This document shows, in pieces, positions 43,008 to 52,120 of a stretch of 64,000 nt of DNA (position 1 is its first letter; the number at the start of each line of letters is the position of its first letter). The DNA lies in assembly GCA_965204715.1 (NCBI GenBank), contig OZ242009.1, forward strand, positions 1,550,001 to 1,614,000. The letters run 5' to 3'. Origin of the DNA: CATOSP01 sp965204715 (lineage in GTDB: Bacteria; Chloroflexota; Dehalococcoidia; Lucifugimonadales; UBA3495). The translations under genes were made by a program, and so were the position numbers. Below the pieces are notes generated by a model. The model ran no database searches. It had not been told where the DNA came from and saw only the letters and a program-made list of their open reading frames with translations.

Positions 43008-43176
43008 TTACTTGGCAATCTTTTCCCATACGGCATCCAAGCTAGGAACAGACACGGGCGTCAGCACCATGCGACCCTTCTCCTCAGTTGCGTCGAAAGT
43101 ACTCCGTGCCTTCAAACGCGGAGACCACCACCTTGGGCAGGATAACCTGGTTATTGGCTTCCAGTCTTGCACGCAT
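43008..43176 (-). pseudogene. AbrB/MazE-like antitoxin with a one-base frameshift
   Basis: From ATG 43176 the frame reads MRARLEANNQVILPKVVVSA then FEGTEYF. Removing one T from the TTT at 43096-43098 joins this to DATEEKGRMVLTPVSVPSLD and AVWEKIAK, ending at TAA 43008. The repaired 55-residue protein is a normal swapped-hairpin (AbrB-type) antitoxin: QVILPKVVVSA beta-strands, then a toxin-binding tail. No toxin gene follows. The frame is broken in the given sequence, so no intact gene is predicted by simple ORF calling. Confidence 0.7.
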
Positions 43177-43337
43177 TGGCCATTTCCTTGGGCAGAGTCA
43201 TCAGGCTATTGGACGTGTGTTTTGCAAGTATAGACCGATTCTCCTTTAGTCAAGAGTGATGGATAATCGACGTAAAGTATAATCCCCTATCTGCCACTTA
43301 CCAAACGATTGTCAGGTCAGCAGAGGGAGGCCGCGCA

Positions 43338-44174
43338 ATGCAGATCAGCCCGCACATCTACAGCACCCACATCATTGAAGACCAGCGCACCTTCGGGGCA
43401 ATGCACCCCGGAGGAACGCAGATTTACTTCGTCGGCGACCCCAACGACCACATGGTCATGGTTGATACCGGGGAACCCTACCGCGCCTGGACCCGGCAGA
43501 TTATGGACTACTACGAGGAGTTGGGCCGGCCGCGCATCTCCTCGATACTCATAACCCACGGCCACGGCGACCATATCGGCGGGCTGGACCGGCTCCAGGA
43601 TGTGTTGTCCTGCCCGGTGCGCTGCCATCCCAAGCTGGAACCGGCGTTGACCCACCGCCTGGGCGAGGGCTGCGTCGTTCCCTTGAAGTCGCGGGAGGTG
43701 GTCCAGACCGGCGGAGGCATGGGCCTGCGCGCCCTGTTCACTCCCGGCCACGAGGACGACCACGTCTGTTACTTCATGCGCGGGGAGAAGACGCTGTTCA
43801 GCGGGGACACCATCCTGGGCAATTCATCATCCAGCGTCCGCAACCTCAAGCAATACATGACGTCTCTGGAACTGCTGGCCAGGCAGCGTCCAGACATGAT
43901 CTGCCCCGGCCACGGCAATCTGGTCCATAATGGAACTGCGCGGATTGAGTGGTACATCAAGCACCGGCAGGAGCGGGAAGACCAGGTTGTCGCCGCGCTG
44001 GAGGCGGGGGCGAGGACCGTGGACGACATCGTCCGGCGGGTCTACCCCGGCAACCTGCGGAAGAACCTGCGGAACGCCGCAGCCCGCAACACCCGCACCC
44101 ACCTGGAAAAGCTGCGGGAAGAGGGCCGGATCAGCGAGGACGCGGCCGCCTACCGGCTGGAGAACGGCGGTTAA
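43338..44174 (+). CDS. MBL-fold metallo-hydrolase (LACTB2-like)
   Basis: The 278-residue protein has the metallo-beta-lactamase motif ITHGHGDHIGG. Further metal ligands are in TPGHEDDHVCYF, LFSGDTILGNSSS and CPGHGNLVHN. A C-terminal winged-helix-like domain (DDIVRRVYPGNLRKNLRNAA, then THLEKLREEGRI) is as in LACTB2-type nucleases and glyoxalase-II relatives. The start ATG 43338 follows GAGGGAGGCCGC. The substrate is unknown: RNA ends or a thioester are possible. Confidence 0.93.
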   Translation: MQISPHIYSTHIIEDQRTFGAMHPGGTQIYFVGDPNDHMVMVDTGEPYRAWTRQIMDYYEELGRPRISSILITHGHGDHIGGLDRLQDVLSCPVRCHPKLEPALTHRLGEGCVVPLKSREVVQTGGGMGLRALFTPGHEDDHVCYFMRGEKTLFSGDTILGNSSSSVRNLKQYMTSLELLARQRPDMICPGHGNLVHNGTARIEWYIKHRQEREDQVVAALEAGARTVDDIVRRVYPGNLRKNLRNAAARNTRTHLEKLREEGRISEDAAAYRLENGG

Positions 44175-44446
44175 CGGCCACCTCAAAACTGGTCCAGGAG
44201 CCTAACCCGTCATTCCCGCGAAATCGGGGGCGCTTCTGGAACGGGGTCCATCTCCGCACCTGCGGGGAGAGTTGTATTGCTCATGATAAGACGTGCAGTA
44301 AGGGAGTAGGGTGTGCGTGTAACCGCTGACTTGGTCAACGGATATTAGGGTCCAATGGCATTGGGCCTTTGTATGGCAGGGGTAATCCAGGCTGGCATTG
44401 AGAAGGCAACGTGGCGTCGGCGGGTTCTCTCCGGACTTCTTGGAAT

Positions 44447-45660
44447 TCTCTGAACAAGCCTGCTGAGCTTGCATATTCGATCTTGGAGCCGAGGGGCGGC
44501 TACAGGTCTCTGAATGAGCAAGGACCTTCCTGCGGGCTGGCTTCGCTCTCTGGCATTTGATGAATCGTACGTCCTTCGACCTGCCCCATTGATCCTCGGG
44601 CTATTCTGATGGCACACGGCCCCACGGTCCGGCTACCGGCATCTTGCCAGTTGGACCTCCGCCGTCAGCAGGTTGCCCAGCCCAAACAGCAGCGCCAGCC
44701 GTTGTGTGTTCTTCATCAACCCCCGGTAGCGGACCTTGCCATAGCCGAACAGACCCTTCACCCTCAGGAAGGGATGCTCCACCTTGGCTCTCACCGATGC
44801 CTTTGCCTGCTCCGCCAGCGCCTCCTCACTCTCCGGTTCCAGCTTCCGCCGCTTGCCAGGACGCATGGCCACCTGCCACTCCACCTCCAACCCCTGGGTC
44901 TCCTCCCTCTTGTGGATCCCTTGGTACCCAGCGTCGCCCCACACTACCGTCTCGCCCCCGTGCAGCAGGTTGTGGGCCTCCGTAATGTCGTGGGCGTTGG
45001 CCGCCGTCGTGCTCATGCTGTGCACTATCCCCGTCTCAGAGTCCACCCCAATATGAGCCTTCATCCCGAAGTGCCACTGGTTCCCCTTTTTGGTCTGATG
45101 CATCTCCGGGTCCCGCTCCCCGGCCCGGTTCTTGGTGGACGGCGGCGCCTCGATGATGGTGGCGTCCACGATGGTCCCCTCTCTCAGCTTGAGACCCTGG
45201 GACTCCAGGTGGGCGTTGATCTCCTCCAAAAGGCCCGGTCCCAGATTGTGCCGCTCCAGCAGATGGCGGAAGTTCAGTATCGTGGTCTCATCGGGCAAAG
45301 CCCCAGACAGCCTCAGGCCCACGAACCGCCGGACGGACTCTGCCTCATAGAGCAGGTCTTCCGTACCGGGATCGCTCAGGTTGTAGAAGAGTTGCACGCA
45401 GTGGACTCGCAGCATCACTGAGAGCGGGTAGGGACGCCGGCCGTTTCCGGCCTTGGGGTAGAAGGGGCGGATGCGCTCCTCCAGCCTCCCCCAGGGAATC
45501 AGGCCGTCCATGCGCTCCAGAAACACCTCCCGGCGTGTCTTGCGCTTCTTGCCCTGGTACTCCAGGTCGGAGAACGTCGGCTGGTCCATCGTGTCTCACC
45601 CTTGATCTTTGTCGTGGCTGCCAACCGTACTATGCCACATCATCAGACACTTGTTCAGAG
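44447..45660. mobile_element. IS5-family insertion sequence, apparently complete
   Basis: An 11-base perfect terminal inverted repeat, CTCTGAACAAG at 44447-44457 and its complement at 45650-45660, encloses one transposase gene. The element is about 1.21 kb, normal for IS5 relatives. A target duplication could not be fixed with certainty. A diverged fragment of a related element lies at 49857-50244. Confidence 0.75.
44633..45589 (-). CDS. IS5-family transposase
   Basis: The 318-residue DDE transposase is full length. An N-terminal DUF772-type domain (FSDLEYQGKKRKTRREVFLE, YPLSVMLRVHCVQLFYNLSD) is followed by LPDETTILNFRHLLERHNLG, first Asp in GTIVDATIIEAP, second in WGDAGYQGIHKRE and Glu in AKVEHPFLRVKGLFGYGKVRY. 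No internal stop is present, so the element may be active. Confidence 0.95.
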   Translation of the reverse strand: MDQPTFSDLEYQGKKRKTRREVFLERMDGLIPWGRLEERIRPFYPKAGNGRRPYPLSVMLRVHCVQLFYNLSDPGTEDLLYEAESVRRFVGLRLSGALPDETTILNFRHLLERHNLGPGLLEEINAHLESQGLKLREGTIVDATIIEAPPSTKNRAGERDPEMHQTKKGNQWHFGMKAHIGVDSETGIVHSMSTTAANAHDITEAHNLLHGGETVVWGDAGYQGIHKREETQGLEVEWQVAMRPGKRRKLEPESEEALAEQAKASVRAKVEHPFLRVKGLFGYGKVRYRGLMKNTQRLALLFGLGNLLTAEVQLARCR

Positions 45661-45792
45661 CATCCCTTGGATCCCTGGGGAGGCTCACTGGGTCCTACAG
45701 CCCGCCTTGGCCTGGAGGAGGCGTTGGAGTTGGCGCAGGCGCTGTTCGATAGCCGGCCGCGCCGGCTGTGGACTCTCCCTGCGAGCCGCCCA

Positions 45793-45912
45793 CTACAACC
45801 CCGCCAGCCTGATAACCAGCGGCACCGCAACCGCTGCCAACCCAACAATTACCCCCAGCGCCACGATCATCGCCACCGAAACCCTCCACTCTTTTTCATC
45901 TGGTGCTGCCAT
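45793..45912 (-). CDS. Small single-span membrane protein (39 residues)
   Basis: ATG 45912 follows GGGAGGTGTG, a near-ideal ribosome binding site. The product is MAAPDEKEWRVSVAMIVALG, then VIVGLAAVAVPLVIRLAGL: a short soluble head and one membrane span. The excellent RBS and the clean hydrophobic segment argue that it is real. The function is unknown. Confidence 0.55.
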   Translation of the reverse strand: MAAPDEKEWRVSVAMIVALGVIVGLAAVAVPLVIRLAGL

Positions 45913-46183
45913 CACACCTCCCGCGTAACCGTAAGAATGTTGCCAACCCCTCTTCGAGGCCAAGATAACCTGACCCGGACTATCCACAAATTTACTTCAT
46001 GCTTCCGCACATTTCACCTTGGCTTCGGTTTAGCCACGCCGGGCAGAACAGGCTTGATGCAGGCATCGCCCCATGATACATTCCCCAACCGGGGACGGCG
46101 GGCCGACGGTCAGGCCCCGTCCCCAGGGAACGTTTCACAGCCACCAACACAGGTTGCTGAGACCTGGGAAAGGAAATCATTTC

Positions 46184-47296
46184 ATGCCCGGCCCTCTGCC
46201 AGAATCGGCCTCAGCCCGGCTGAACGCGCTCCTCTCCGGCTTCGAGGAAATGACCAAGAGCCAGGTCGGCTATCCCGTCAACCAGGACTTCGACTACTCA
46301 GACCTCTGGCCCTTCCTCCGGTACTCTGCCAACAACGTGGGCGACCCGTTCCAGGGCAGCAACTTCCGCATTAACACCCACGAGATCGAGCGCGAGGTCA
46401 TCGCCACCTTCGCGGATCTCATGCGCCTGCAACAGGAACAGGCGTGGGGCTACGTCACCTCCGGCGGCACCGAGGGAAACATGTACGGCCTGTACATGGG
46501 CCGGGAACTCTTCCCCACCGGCACCGTCTACTTCTCCCAGGACACCCACTACAGCGTCGTCAAGCTGCTCCGGGTCCTGAATATGAGAAACATCATGCTC
46601 AAGAGCCAGGACAACGGGGAAATGGACTACGATGACCTCCGCGAGACCATCCGGGTCAACCGGGACACCCCCGCCATCATCGTCGCCAACATCGGCACCA
46701 CCATGAAAGGCGCGGTGGACGACCTCGACAGGATCAGGGAAATCCTGGATGACCTGGATGTACGGGACTCCTACATCCACGCCGACGCCGCCCTCAGCGG
46801 GATGATACTTCCCTTCGTCCCGGACCCGCAGCCCCACGGGTTCGACGCCGGGGTGGACAGCCTGGCCGTCAGCGGCCACAAGCTGATCGGCTCTCCCCTC
46901 CCCTGCGGCGTCGTGCTGACCAGGAAGGACTACGTGGCCCGCATCGCCCGCTCCATTGAGTACGTTGGCGCGCTGGATACCACCATCCCCGGCTCCCGGA
47001 GCGCCCTTGCGCCCCTGATCATCTGGCACGCCTTCCAGGAGCGCGGACATGAGGGTTTCCGGGAAACGGTGGCCGGGATGCTGGAAGTAGCCGAGTACGG
47101 GGTACGCCGGTTCAACGATTCCGGCGTGCGCGCCTGGAGGAACCGGAACTCCGTCACCGTGGTCTTCCCCCGGCCCAAGCCGGAAGTCTTTCAGAAGTGG
47201 CAGATAGCCCCATTCGAGGACATCGCCCACGTGATCACGATGCCTCACGTGACACGGGAGATGATGGACGAAGTCGTGGACGACTGCCTGAGATAG
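46184..47296 (+). CDS. PLP-dependent amino acid decarboxylase (histidine decarboxylase-like)
   Basis: The start ATG 46184 follows GGAAAGGAAATC; an open extension to 46073 is not coding. The 370-residue group II decarboxylase shows GYPVNQDFDYSDLWPFLRYS, NNVGDPFQGSNFRINTHEIE, WGYVTSGGTEGNMYGLYMGR, HADAALSGMILPF and the PLP lysine in AVSGHKLIGSPLPCGVVL. This is the pattern of bacterial PLP histidine decarboxylases; serine is an alternative substrate in relatives. A double-ACT protein follows 15 bases later and may sense an amino acid. Confidence 0.88.
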   Translation: MPGPLPESASARLNALLSGFEEMTKSQVGYPVNQDFDYSDLWPFLRYSANNVGDPFQGSNFRINTHEIEREVIATFADLMRLQQEQAWGYVTSGGTEGNMYGLYMGRELFPTGTVYFSQDTHYSVVKLLRVLNMRNIMLKSQDNGEMDYDDLRETIRVNRDTPAIIVANIGTTMKGAVDDLDRIREILDDLDVRDSYIHADAALSGMILPFVPDPQPHGFDAGVDSLAVSGHKLIGSPLPCGVVLTRKDYVARIARSIEYVGALDTTIPGSRSALAPLIIWHAFQERGHEGFRETVAGMLEVAEYGVRRFNDSGVRAWRNRNSVTVVFPRPKPEVFQKWQIAPFEDIAHVITMPHVTREMMDEVVDDCLR

Positions 47297-47311
47297 AGAG
47301 GAGCGCCGCAA

Positions 47312-47704
47312 ATGGAAAGGATCGTCATCATGGCGAGGAACGAGGTCGGGGTGATAGCGGACGTCGCAACGGCCCTGGCGGACGCGGGCATCAACATCGA
47401 GTCCATCAACACCGAGAGGGCCGGGGAGCAGGGCATAGTGACCCTGACCACCGACGACACGGACCGGGCGCTTCACGCCCTGAACGACGCCGGGTTCAAG
47501 GCCGCCACCGACGACTCCCTGATATTCCGGCTGCCCGACGAGCCCGGCGCGTTGGCCAGGGTGGCGGAACGGTTCAAGGAAGCCGGTGTGAACATCCAGA
47601 GCCTGCACATCCTGGACCGCCGCTCGGGCTACGCCACAGTGGCCCTCACGACGGACGACCGCCACCGGGCCGAGGCGCTGGTTGACCCTGATTCCCTGGT
47701 GTGA
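47312..47704 (+). CDS. Tandem ACT-domain protein
   Basis: The 130-residue product is two ACT domains in a row: RIVIMARNEVGVIADVATAL and INIESINTERAGEQGIVTLT, then DEPGALARVAERFKEAGVNI with YATVALTTDDR. ACT domains bind amino acids or small ligands and regulate enzymes. The start has GAGAGGAGCG upstream. Directly following the decarboxylase, it probably regulates that enzyme or senses its substrate. Confidence 0.9.
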   Translation: MERIVIMARNEVGVIADVATALADAGINIESINTERAGEQGIVTLTTDDTDRALHALNDAGFKAATDDSLIFRLPDEPGALARVAERFKEAGVNIQSLHILDRRSGYATVALTTDDRHRAEALVDPDSLV

Positions 47705-47809
47705 GTCGGCCTTGGAATGGGATACTCTTTTTCAATGGGAATTATATGCCAAAGTAAACGCGGAGCTTAACTCCCCCCGTGTTGTAAGGTGCAGGAGAGG
47801 CAATTCCAA

Positions 47810-48067
47810 GTGAACGCGAAAGACTGGTTTGCCCCCTCCCTCCTGGCCGTCTTCATATCTCTGGTGCTGCTTGTCACCGTTTTCTTCTGGAACGACGTAA
47901 GGGCAGATGTTAACGACGTACGGTCGGACCTCAGCCGCCTGGAGGCCAACGTAGCTGACCTTCAAGTCGATGTGGCTGTCCTGAAATCAGACATGGCCTA
48001 CGTCAAGAACGACATCGCCGAAATCAAGGCCATCCTCCAGGGACAACAGCAAGCGGCCAACCGCTGA
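47810..48067 (+). CDS. Single-span coiled-coil membrane protein
   Basis: The start GTG 47810 (after AGGAGAGGC) gives 85 residues; GTG 47789 is also open. The protein begins with a membrane span (APSLLAVFISLVLLVTVFFW). A heptad-patterned coiled coil follows (VRADVNDVRSDLSRLEANVA, then DLQVDVAVLKSDMAYVKNDI). This anchor plus coiled coil layout is common in small proteins of unknown function. Confidence 0.65.
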   Translation: MNAKDWFAPSLLAVFISLVLLVTVFFWNDVRADVNDVRSDLSRLEANVADLQVDVAVLKSDMAYVKNDIAEIKAILQGQQQAANR

Positions 48068-48150
48068 CCGGGCCAACACGCCGTCCCTATTCCCACCGGG
48101 AGTCAGGACCCTCATCACCCCCAGCCGTCACTTCCGCGAGGCCTGTCCTA

Positions 48151-49382
48151 GTAGTCCAACAGCTTTGAAATGATAGATAATAGGCTGTAATCTTGCCGGT
48201 GTAGAGCAAAGGCGAGGTGAAGTTGGGAGGATGGAGATGCCAGCCAAGAAGTACCGGGTCAGGCTGAGTGCGGAGGAGCAACAGGAACTGAAGGGGTTGG
48301 TGTCCCGGGGACGGGCGGCAGCATATAAGCAGACCCACGCCCGCATCCTGCTGCTCAGCGATGAAGCCCAAGAGGGCGGGGCAATGAAGGACGAGGAAAT
48401 AGCCCGGGTGCTGAAGGTGGGCAACGCCACGGTGGAACGGGTGCGCCGCCGCTGTGTCGAGGAGGGTCTGGAGAGGGCCTTGGGACGCAAGGAGCAGGTC
48501 AACCGCCGCCCGAAGAAGCTGGACGGTCAGGGAGAAGCGCACCTGATAGCCTTGGCCTGCTCCCAACCGCCGGAGGGCCGGGCTGGCTGGACGCTGCATC
48601 TGCTGGCTGATCAGTTGGTGGAGAGGGAGATAGTGGACAGCATCAGCACCGAGACGGTGCGCCAGACACTGAAAAAACGAACTCAAGCCTTGGCTGAAGG
48701 AATGCTGGTGCATCCCGCCCAAGGCCAATGCCGGGTTCGTCTGCGCCATGGAGGACGTGCTGGAGGTCTACCGTCGCCAGTTTGCCGGCAACGAGGTTCT
48801 GGTGTGTTTGGACGAGACCAGCAAACAGCAGGTAAAGGAGACCCGCTTGCCGCGTCCGGCCCGCCCCGGGGCGCCGGCCTGCTACGATTACGAATACGAG
48901 CGCAATGGAGTGAGCAGCCTGTTCATGCTGTTCGCACCTTTGGAAGGGTGGCGCCGGGTGGAGGTAACGGACCGGCGCACCAAGGCCGACTGGGCCCGGG
49001 TGGTGCAGCAACTGGTGGATGTGGATTATCCTGACAAGGAACGAGTCGTGCTGGTGATGGACAATCTGAACACCCACCATCCGTCGTCGCTGTACGAGGC
49101 ATTTGAGCCTGCGGAGGCGAGGCGCATTGCGGAGAGGCTGGAAATCCACTATACGCCGAAGCATGGAAGTTGGCTGAATATGGCCGAGATAGAGCTTGGG
49201 GTGCTGGCTAGGCAGTGCTTGGACCGCCGGATTCCCTGCCGGGAAATGCTGGAACAGGAGACCCAGGTTTGGCAGAACCAACGAAACCGTGACGCAATAC
49301 GGGTGGACTGGCGCTTCACCACGGAGGACGCCCGCATCAAACTCAAGTCCCTCTATCCCTCAATCCAACACTGATGGACTAC
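48151..49382. mobile_element. IS630-family insertion sequence
   Basis: Terminal inverted repeats GTAGTCCAACAG (left, 48151-48162) and GTAGTCCATCAG (right, complement of 49371-49382) are each flanked by TA (48149-48150 and 49383-49384). TA is the target duplication expected of the IS630/Tc1 group. The element is 1232 bases and carries one transposase frame split by an indel. Confidence 0.9.
48237..49374 (+). pseudogene. IS630-family transposase, split at an A6 run
   Basis: The first part (from ATG 48237, MPAKKYRVRLSAEEQQELKG) is the helix-turn-helix half: RGRAAAYKQTHARILLLSDE, ARVLKVGNATVERVRRRCVE. At A6 (48672-48677) the frame must move by one base to continue as NELKPWLKECWCIPPKANAG. The catalytic part follows: LVCLDETSKQQ, VVLVMDNLNTHH (Asp), YTPKHGSWLNMAEIELG (Glu). 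Transcript slippage on the A run could join the halves. The direction (+1, or -2) is unlike the usual -1 programmed shift. Confidence 0.9.
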
Positions 49383-49418
49383 TAGTGAAAACGGTGAGGA
49401 GAGCGGGAATCCGCCCTC

Positions 49419-49856
49419 TCAGATCCCCAACGTCTCGTAGACCTGCGGGTTGGCGCAGGCGTCCAGCCGCCTTCACTCTATTCCGGCGATCAGGTTTCTC
49501 GCGGCCAGCAGGCATGTATCCCGCCGGGCCTCTATCGACGCGCTTCCGATGTGCGGCGTTACCACCAGGTTGTCCAGGGTCAGCAGCGGGTCGTTGGGCG
49601 GGAGGGGTTCCGGGTCGGTAACGTCGACTCCCGCCGCCCTTATCCGGCCCTCGCTTAGCGCGGAATAAAGGGCTTTCTGGTCCACCACCGCGCCGCGGGC
49701 CACGTTTATCAGGACCGCCGACGGCTTCATCTGCCGCAACTCCGGCTCCCCGATGAAGTGGCGCGTTTCCGGGGTCAAGGGCACGTGCAGCGACACGAAG
49801 TCCGACTCGGCCAGCAGCCGGTCCAACCCAACAAACTCCGCGCCCAGTTCCGCTGC
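49419..49856 (-). pseudogene. D-2-hydroxyacid dehydrogenase, 5' end lost and internal TGA
   Basis: The remaining C-terminal part reads AAELGAEFVGLDRLLAESDF, VSLHVPLTPETRHFIGEPEL, MKPSAVLINVARGAVVDQKA and VVTPHIGSASIEARRDT: the NAD-domain end of a glyoxylate/hydroxypyruvate reductase-type enzyme. After NLIAGIE a TGA (49473-49475) interrupts the frame, which then continues RRLDACANPQVYETLGI to a final stop at 49419. The N-terminal two-thirds is missing where an IS5 fragment adjoins. Confidence 0.87.
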
Positions 49857-50244
49857 CCGATGAAACCACCATCCTGCATTTCCGTCATCTATTGGAGCGC
49901 CACGGCTTGGGGGAGAGTTTGCTGGAGGAGATCAACGGGCACCTGGAGTCCCAAGGGCTGGAGTTGCGGGAGGATCCATCGTGGACGCCGCCATCATCGC
50001 GGCGCCGCCGTCCGCCAAGAACCGGTCTGGGGAGCGGGACCCTGAGATGCACCAGACCAGGAAGGGGAACCAGTGGCGCTTCGGGATGAAGGCGCACATC
50101 GGGGTGGACTCTGAGACGGGCATAGTGCATAGCGTGAGCACCACGGCAGCCAACGCCCATGACATTACGGAGACCCGCCATCTGCTGCACGGCGGGGAGA
50201 CGGTAGTGTGGGGAGATACCGGGTATCAGGGGGGTCACAAATTT
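49857..50244 (+). pseudogene. IS5-type transposase fragment
   Basis: The plus strand encodes PDETTILHFRHLLERHGLGE, SLLEEINGHLESQGLELRE and, after a one-base loss in the G run at about 49971-49973, VDAAIIAAPPSAKNRSGERD, HIGVDSETGIVHSVSTTAAN and WGDTGYQGGHK. It is close to, but not a copy of, the transposase at 44633-45589. Both ends of the gene are missing. It abuts the broken dehydrogenase, so the insertion or a later deletion probably destroyed that gene. Confidence 0.9.
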
Positions 50245-50299
50245 CGGGCCAATCCCCGAGGAACCGGTGTTCGTCATCTGGCAATAGGGATGGCCGCCG

Positions 50300-51160
50300 T
50301 TAATTTCCTGCTGCCGCCGCTCCCGGCGCTGTCAGCCGTTCACTCAATTTCCAGAGGTCTGAGGCCAGCTCTACGTCGTAGCTCAGAGGGGATGACGGCA
50401 CGGCGCGGCAGTCCACAAAGAACTTGCCTGTGGTCCCCTCAACTCCCGGCGAGGCAGCCAGGTAATTCAACGTCTCCGCTCCCCTTGTGGCATCGACGCC
50501 GCGGACGCCGATGAAGAAGTTGACCACGAGGCCCAGAAGTCCGTTGTCCCGCGCTATGCTGGTGCGGACCAGCCCAGGATGCAGGGCGTTTACCGCGACG
50601 CCCGAACCTTCCAGCCGTCGCGCCAGTTCGTAGGTGAACAGGATGTTGCACAGCTTGGAGCGTCCGTATGCCCGGTAACCTCCATTGCTTCCAGGCTTGG
50701 GCAGGTCCTCCAGGCGGAAGTTGCGGGCCGAAAAGTGCGAGCTGGAGGAGACGTTGACGATCCGGGCCGGCGTCGAGTCTTTCAGGAGGTCCAGCAGCAG
50801 TGTGGTCAACAGGAAATAGCCCAGGTGATTCAGGGCGAAAGTCATTTCAATACCGTCAACGCTGCGGCGATTGGAAAGAAATATAGCGCCGGCATTGTTC
50901 ACCAGAACGTCCAGCCTCGGCACTTGTTGCTTCACCTGGTCGGCGAGGCTGCATACATCCGCTTGGGACGACAGGTCGGCCAGCATGTAACGCACTTCGC
51001 GGTTGCCTGTCTCCCCGATGATGCGCTCCGCGGCCGCTGAGGTTTTCGCTTTGTTCCGGCCGACTATCACCACAGATGCACCCATACGGGCCAGTTCCCG
51101 TGCGGCCGCATAGCCGATACCGTCACTGGCGCCGGTTATCAGACAGGTCTTCCCCTCCAT
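50300..51160 (-). CDS. Short-chain dehydrogenase/reductase (retinol dehydrogenase-like)
   Basis: Start ATG 51160 (MEGKTCLITGASDGIGYAAA) after GGGGA; the open frame to 51280 is not needed. The 286-residue SDR has the cofactor motif TGASDGIG, NNAG in LDVLVNNAGAIF, the catalytic Ser in VNVSSSSHFSA and YxxxK in YRAYGRSKLCNILF. The spacing and length fit the RDH/WW-oxidoreductase-like SDR group. The substrate is unknown. Confidence 0.92.
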   Translation of the reverse strand: MEGKTCLITGASDGIGYAAARELARMGASVVIVGRNKAKTSAAAERIIGETGNREVRYMLADLSSQADVCSLADQVKQQVPRLDVLVNNAGAIFLSNRRSVDGIEMTFALNHLGYFLLTTLLLDLLKDSTPARIVNVSSSSHFSARNFRLEDLPKPGSNGGYRAYGRSKLCNILFTYELARRLEGSGVAVNALHPGLVRTSIARDNGLLGLVVNFFIGVRGVDATRGAETLNYLAASPGVEGTTGKFFVDCRAVPSSPLSYDVELASDLWKLSERLTAPGAAAAGN

Positions 51161-51479
51161 GATCCGGGATTCTATCGCAGGTTTGTCGACGGCGCCAGAA
51201 GTGCGGCTATTTCCCCTCTTCACTCGTTGGCGGGACATGGTTTCATTCCATGGTCCTGCCCCATTTCCTGTACCAGCCATTATGCTGGTATTGCGGGTCA
51301 GTCAGGCACAATGGCCAACGCGGCGAACTTCTGTAGGGATGGGTTTCCCAAAGCATCGTGAGGTCTCTCGACATGGTAGTGACTACGCGGGGTCTCAACT
51401 ATCCACTGGATATCCTCCACAGGATAGGATCAAGATTTCGTTTCGGCGTTCTCGCGGCATTTCACGTTGAATGATACGC

Positions 51480-52017
51480 TGGAGGCGTTGCCAGGACGTC
51501 TGCATACACTATCCAGGTCGTTCTGAAGGGCCGTCCCCAGGGCGCACGACACTCTGGAGCAAGCATGATGTCCAGTTCCACTTCCTGCAACAGATGCCCC
51601 GCCACACCGGCTACCCCGTGGACTGCGTGATCCGTCTCAGGGGCGGCGTGGTCATCAATCCGGTGCTCTATTGGGCACGGGGACATCGTGATCCCTGGTA
51701 TCTGGCCGACCCGCATCAGGTGGCGCGGATGTATCGGAAACGGATGCAGCCGGAACGGTACTTCAAGGATGGTAAGCAACACTTCGGGTTGAACCGGAGC
51801 ACCGTAACCACCACCGGCCGGCTGCAACGATTGCTGGCGGGATGCTGCTGGCCTGCTGATATTGGCGGGGATGCGGGCGTCGCCAGCCTTCCGACGCCAA
51901 GTATGCTCCCGAGGGAAGCTGGGCATCCTGCACCTGGGTTACGAATACTACGTCGCCACACCCGACCTGCCTGACAACCTCTTCGCCATTCAACGCCACC
52001 AAACCGGGTACGCGTGA
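51480..52017 (+). pseudogene. IS4-like transposase remnant
   Basis: Readable pieces on the plus strand are RHTGYPVDCVIRLRGGVVIN, HRDPWYLADPHQVARMYRKR and MQPERYFKDGKQHFGLNRST. After a frame change come LGILHLGYEYYVATPDLPDN and LFAIQRHQTGYA. The WYLA...YRKRMQxExxFxDxK text is the C-terminal catalytic part of IS4-family transposases. Start, N-terminus and one frame are lost. Confidence 0.75.
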
Positions 52018-52120
52018 GGATTTCGGCGTCATTGACCGTGAGTGTGGCTTGTGTTAGGCTCACAGGCACACTCAGGATTGGCTTTCTACGTCTGGACAAT
52101 CAACAAGGAGCGTTACAAAA

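Noticed and set aside
44187..44240. REP-like element (GTCATTCCCGCG followed by CGGGGGCG)
   Set aside because: Only one short copy is seen here, so it cannot be shown to be a repeat from this window.
48660..48690. Programmed -1 frameshift in the IS630 transposase
   Set aside because: The needed shift is +1 (or -2), not -1, and no stimulatory structure is obvious; slippage or an indel fits better.
35516..49475. TGA read as an amino acid (alternative code), because two genes have in-frame TGA
   Set aside because: Many genes here end cleanly at TGA, including ATGA and GTGA overlaps with the next gene, so TGA is a normal stop.
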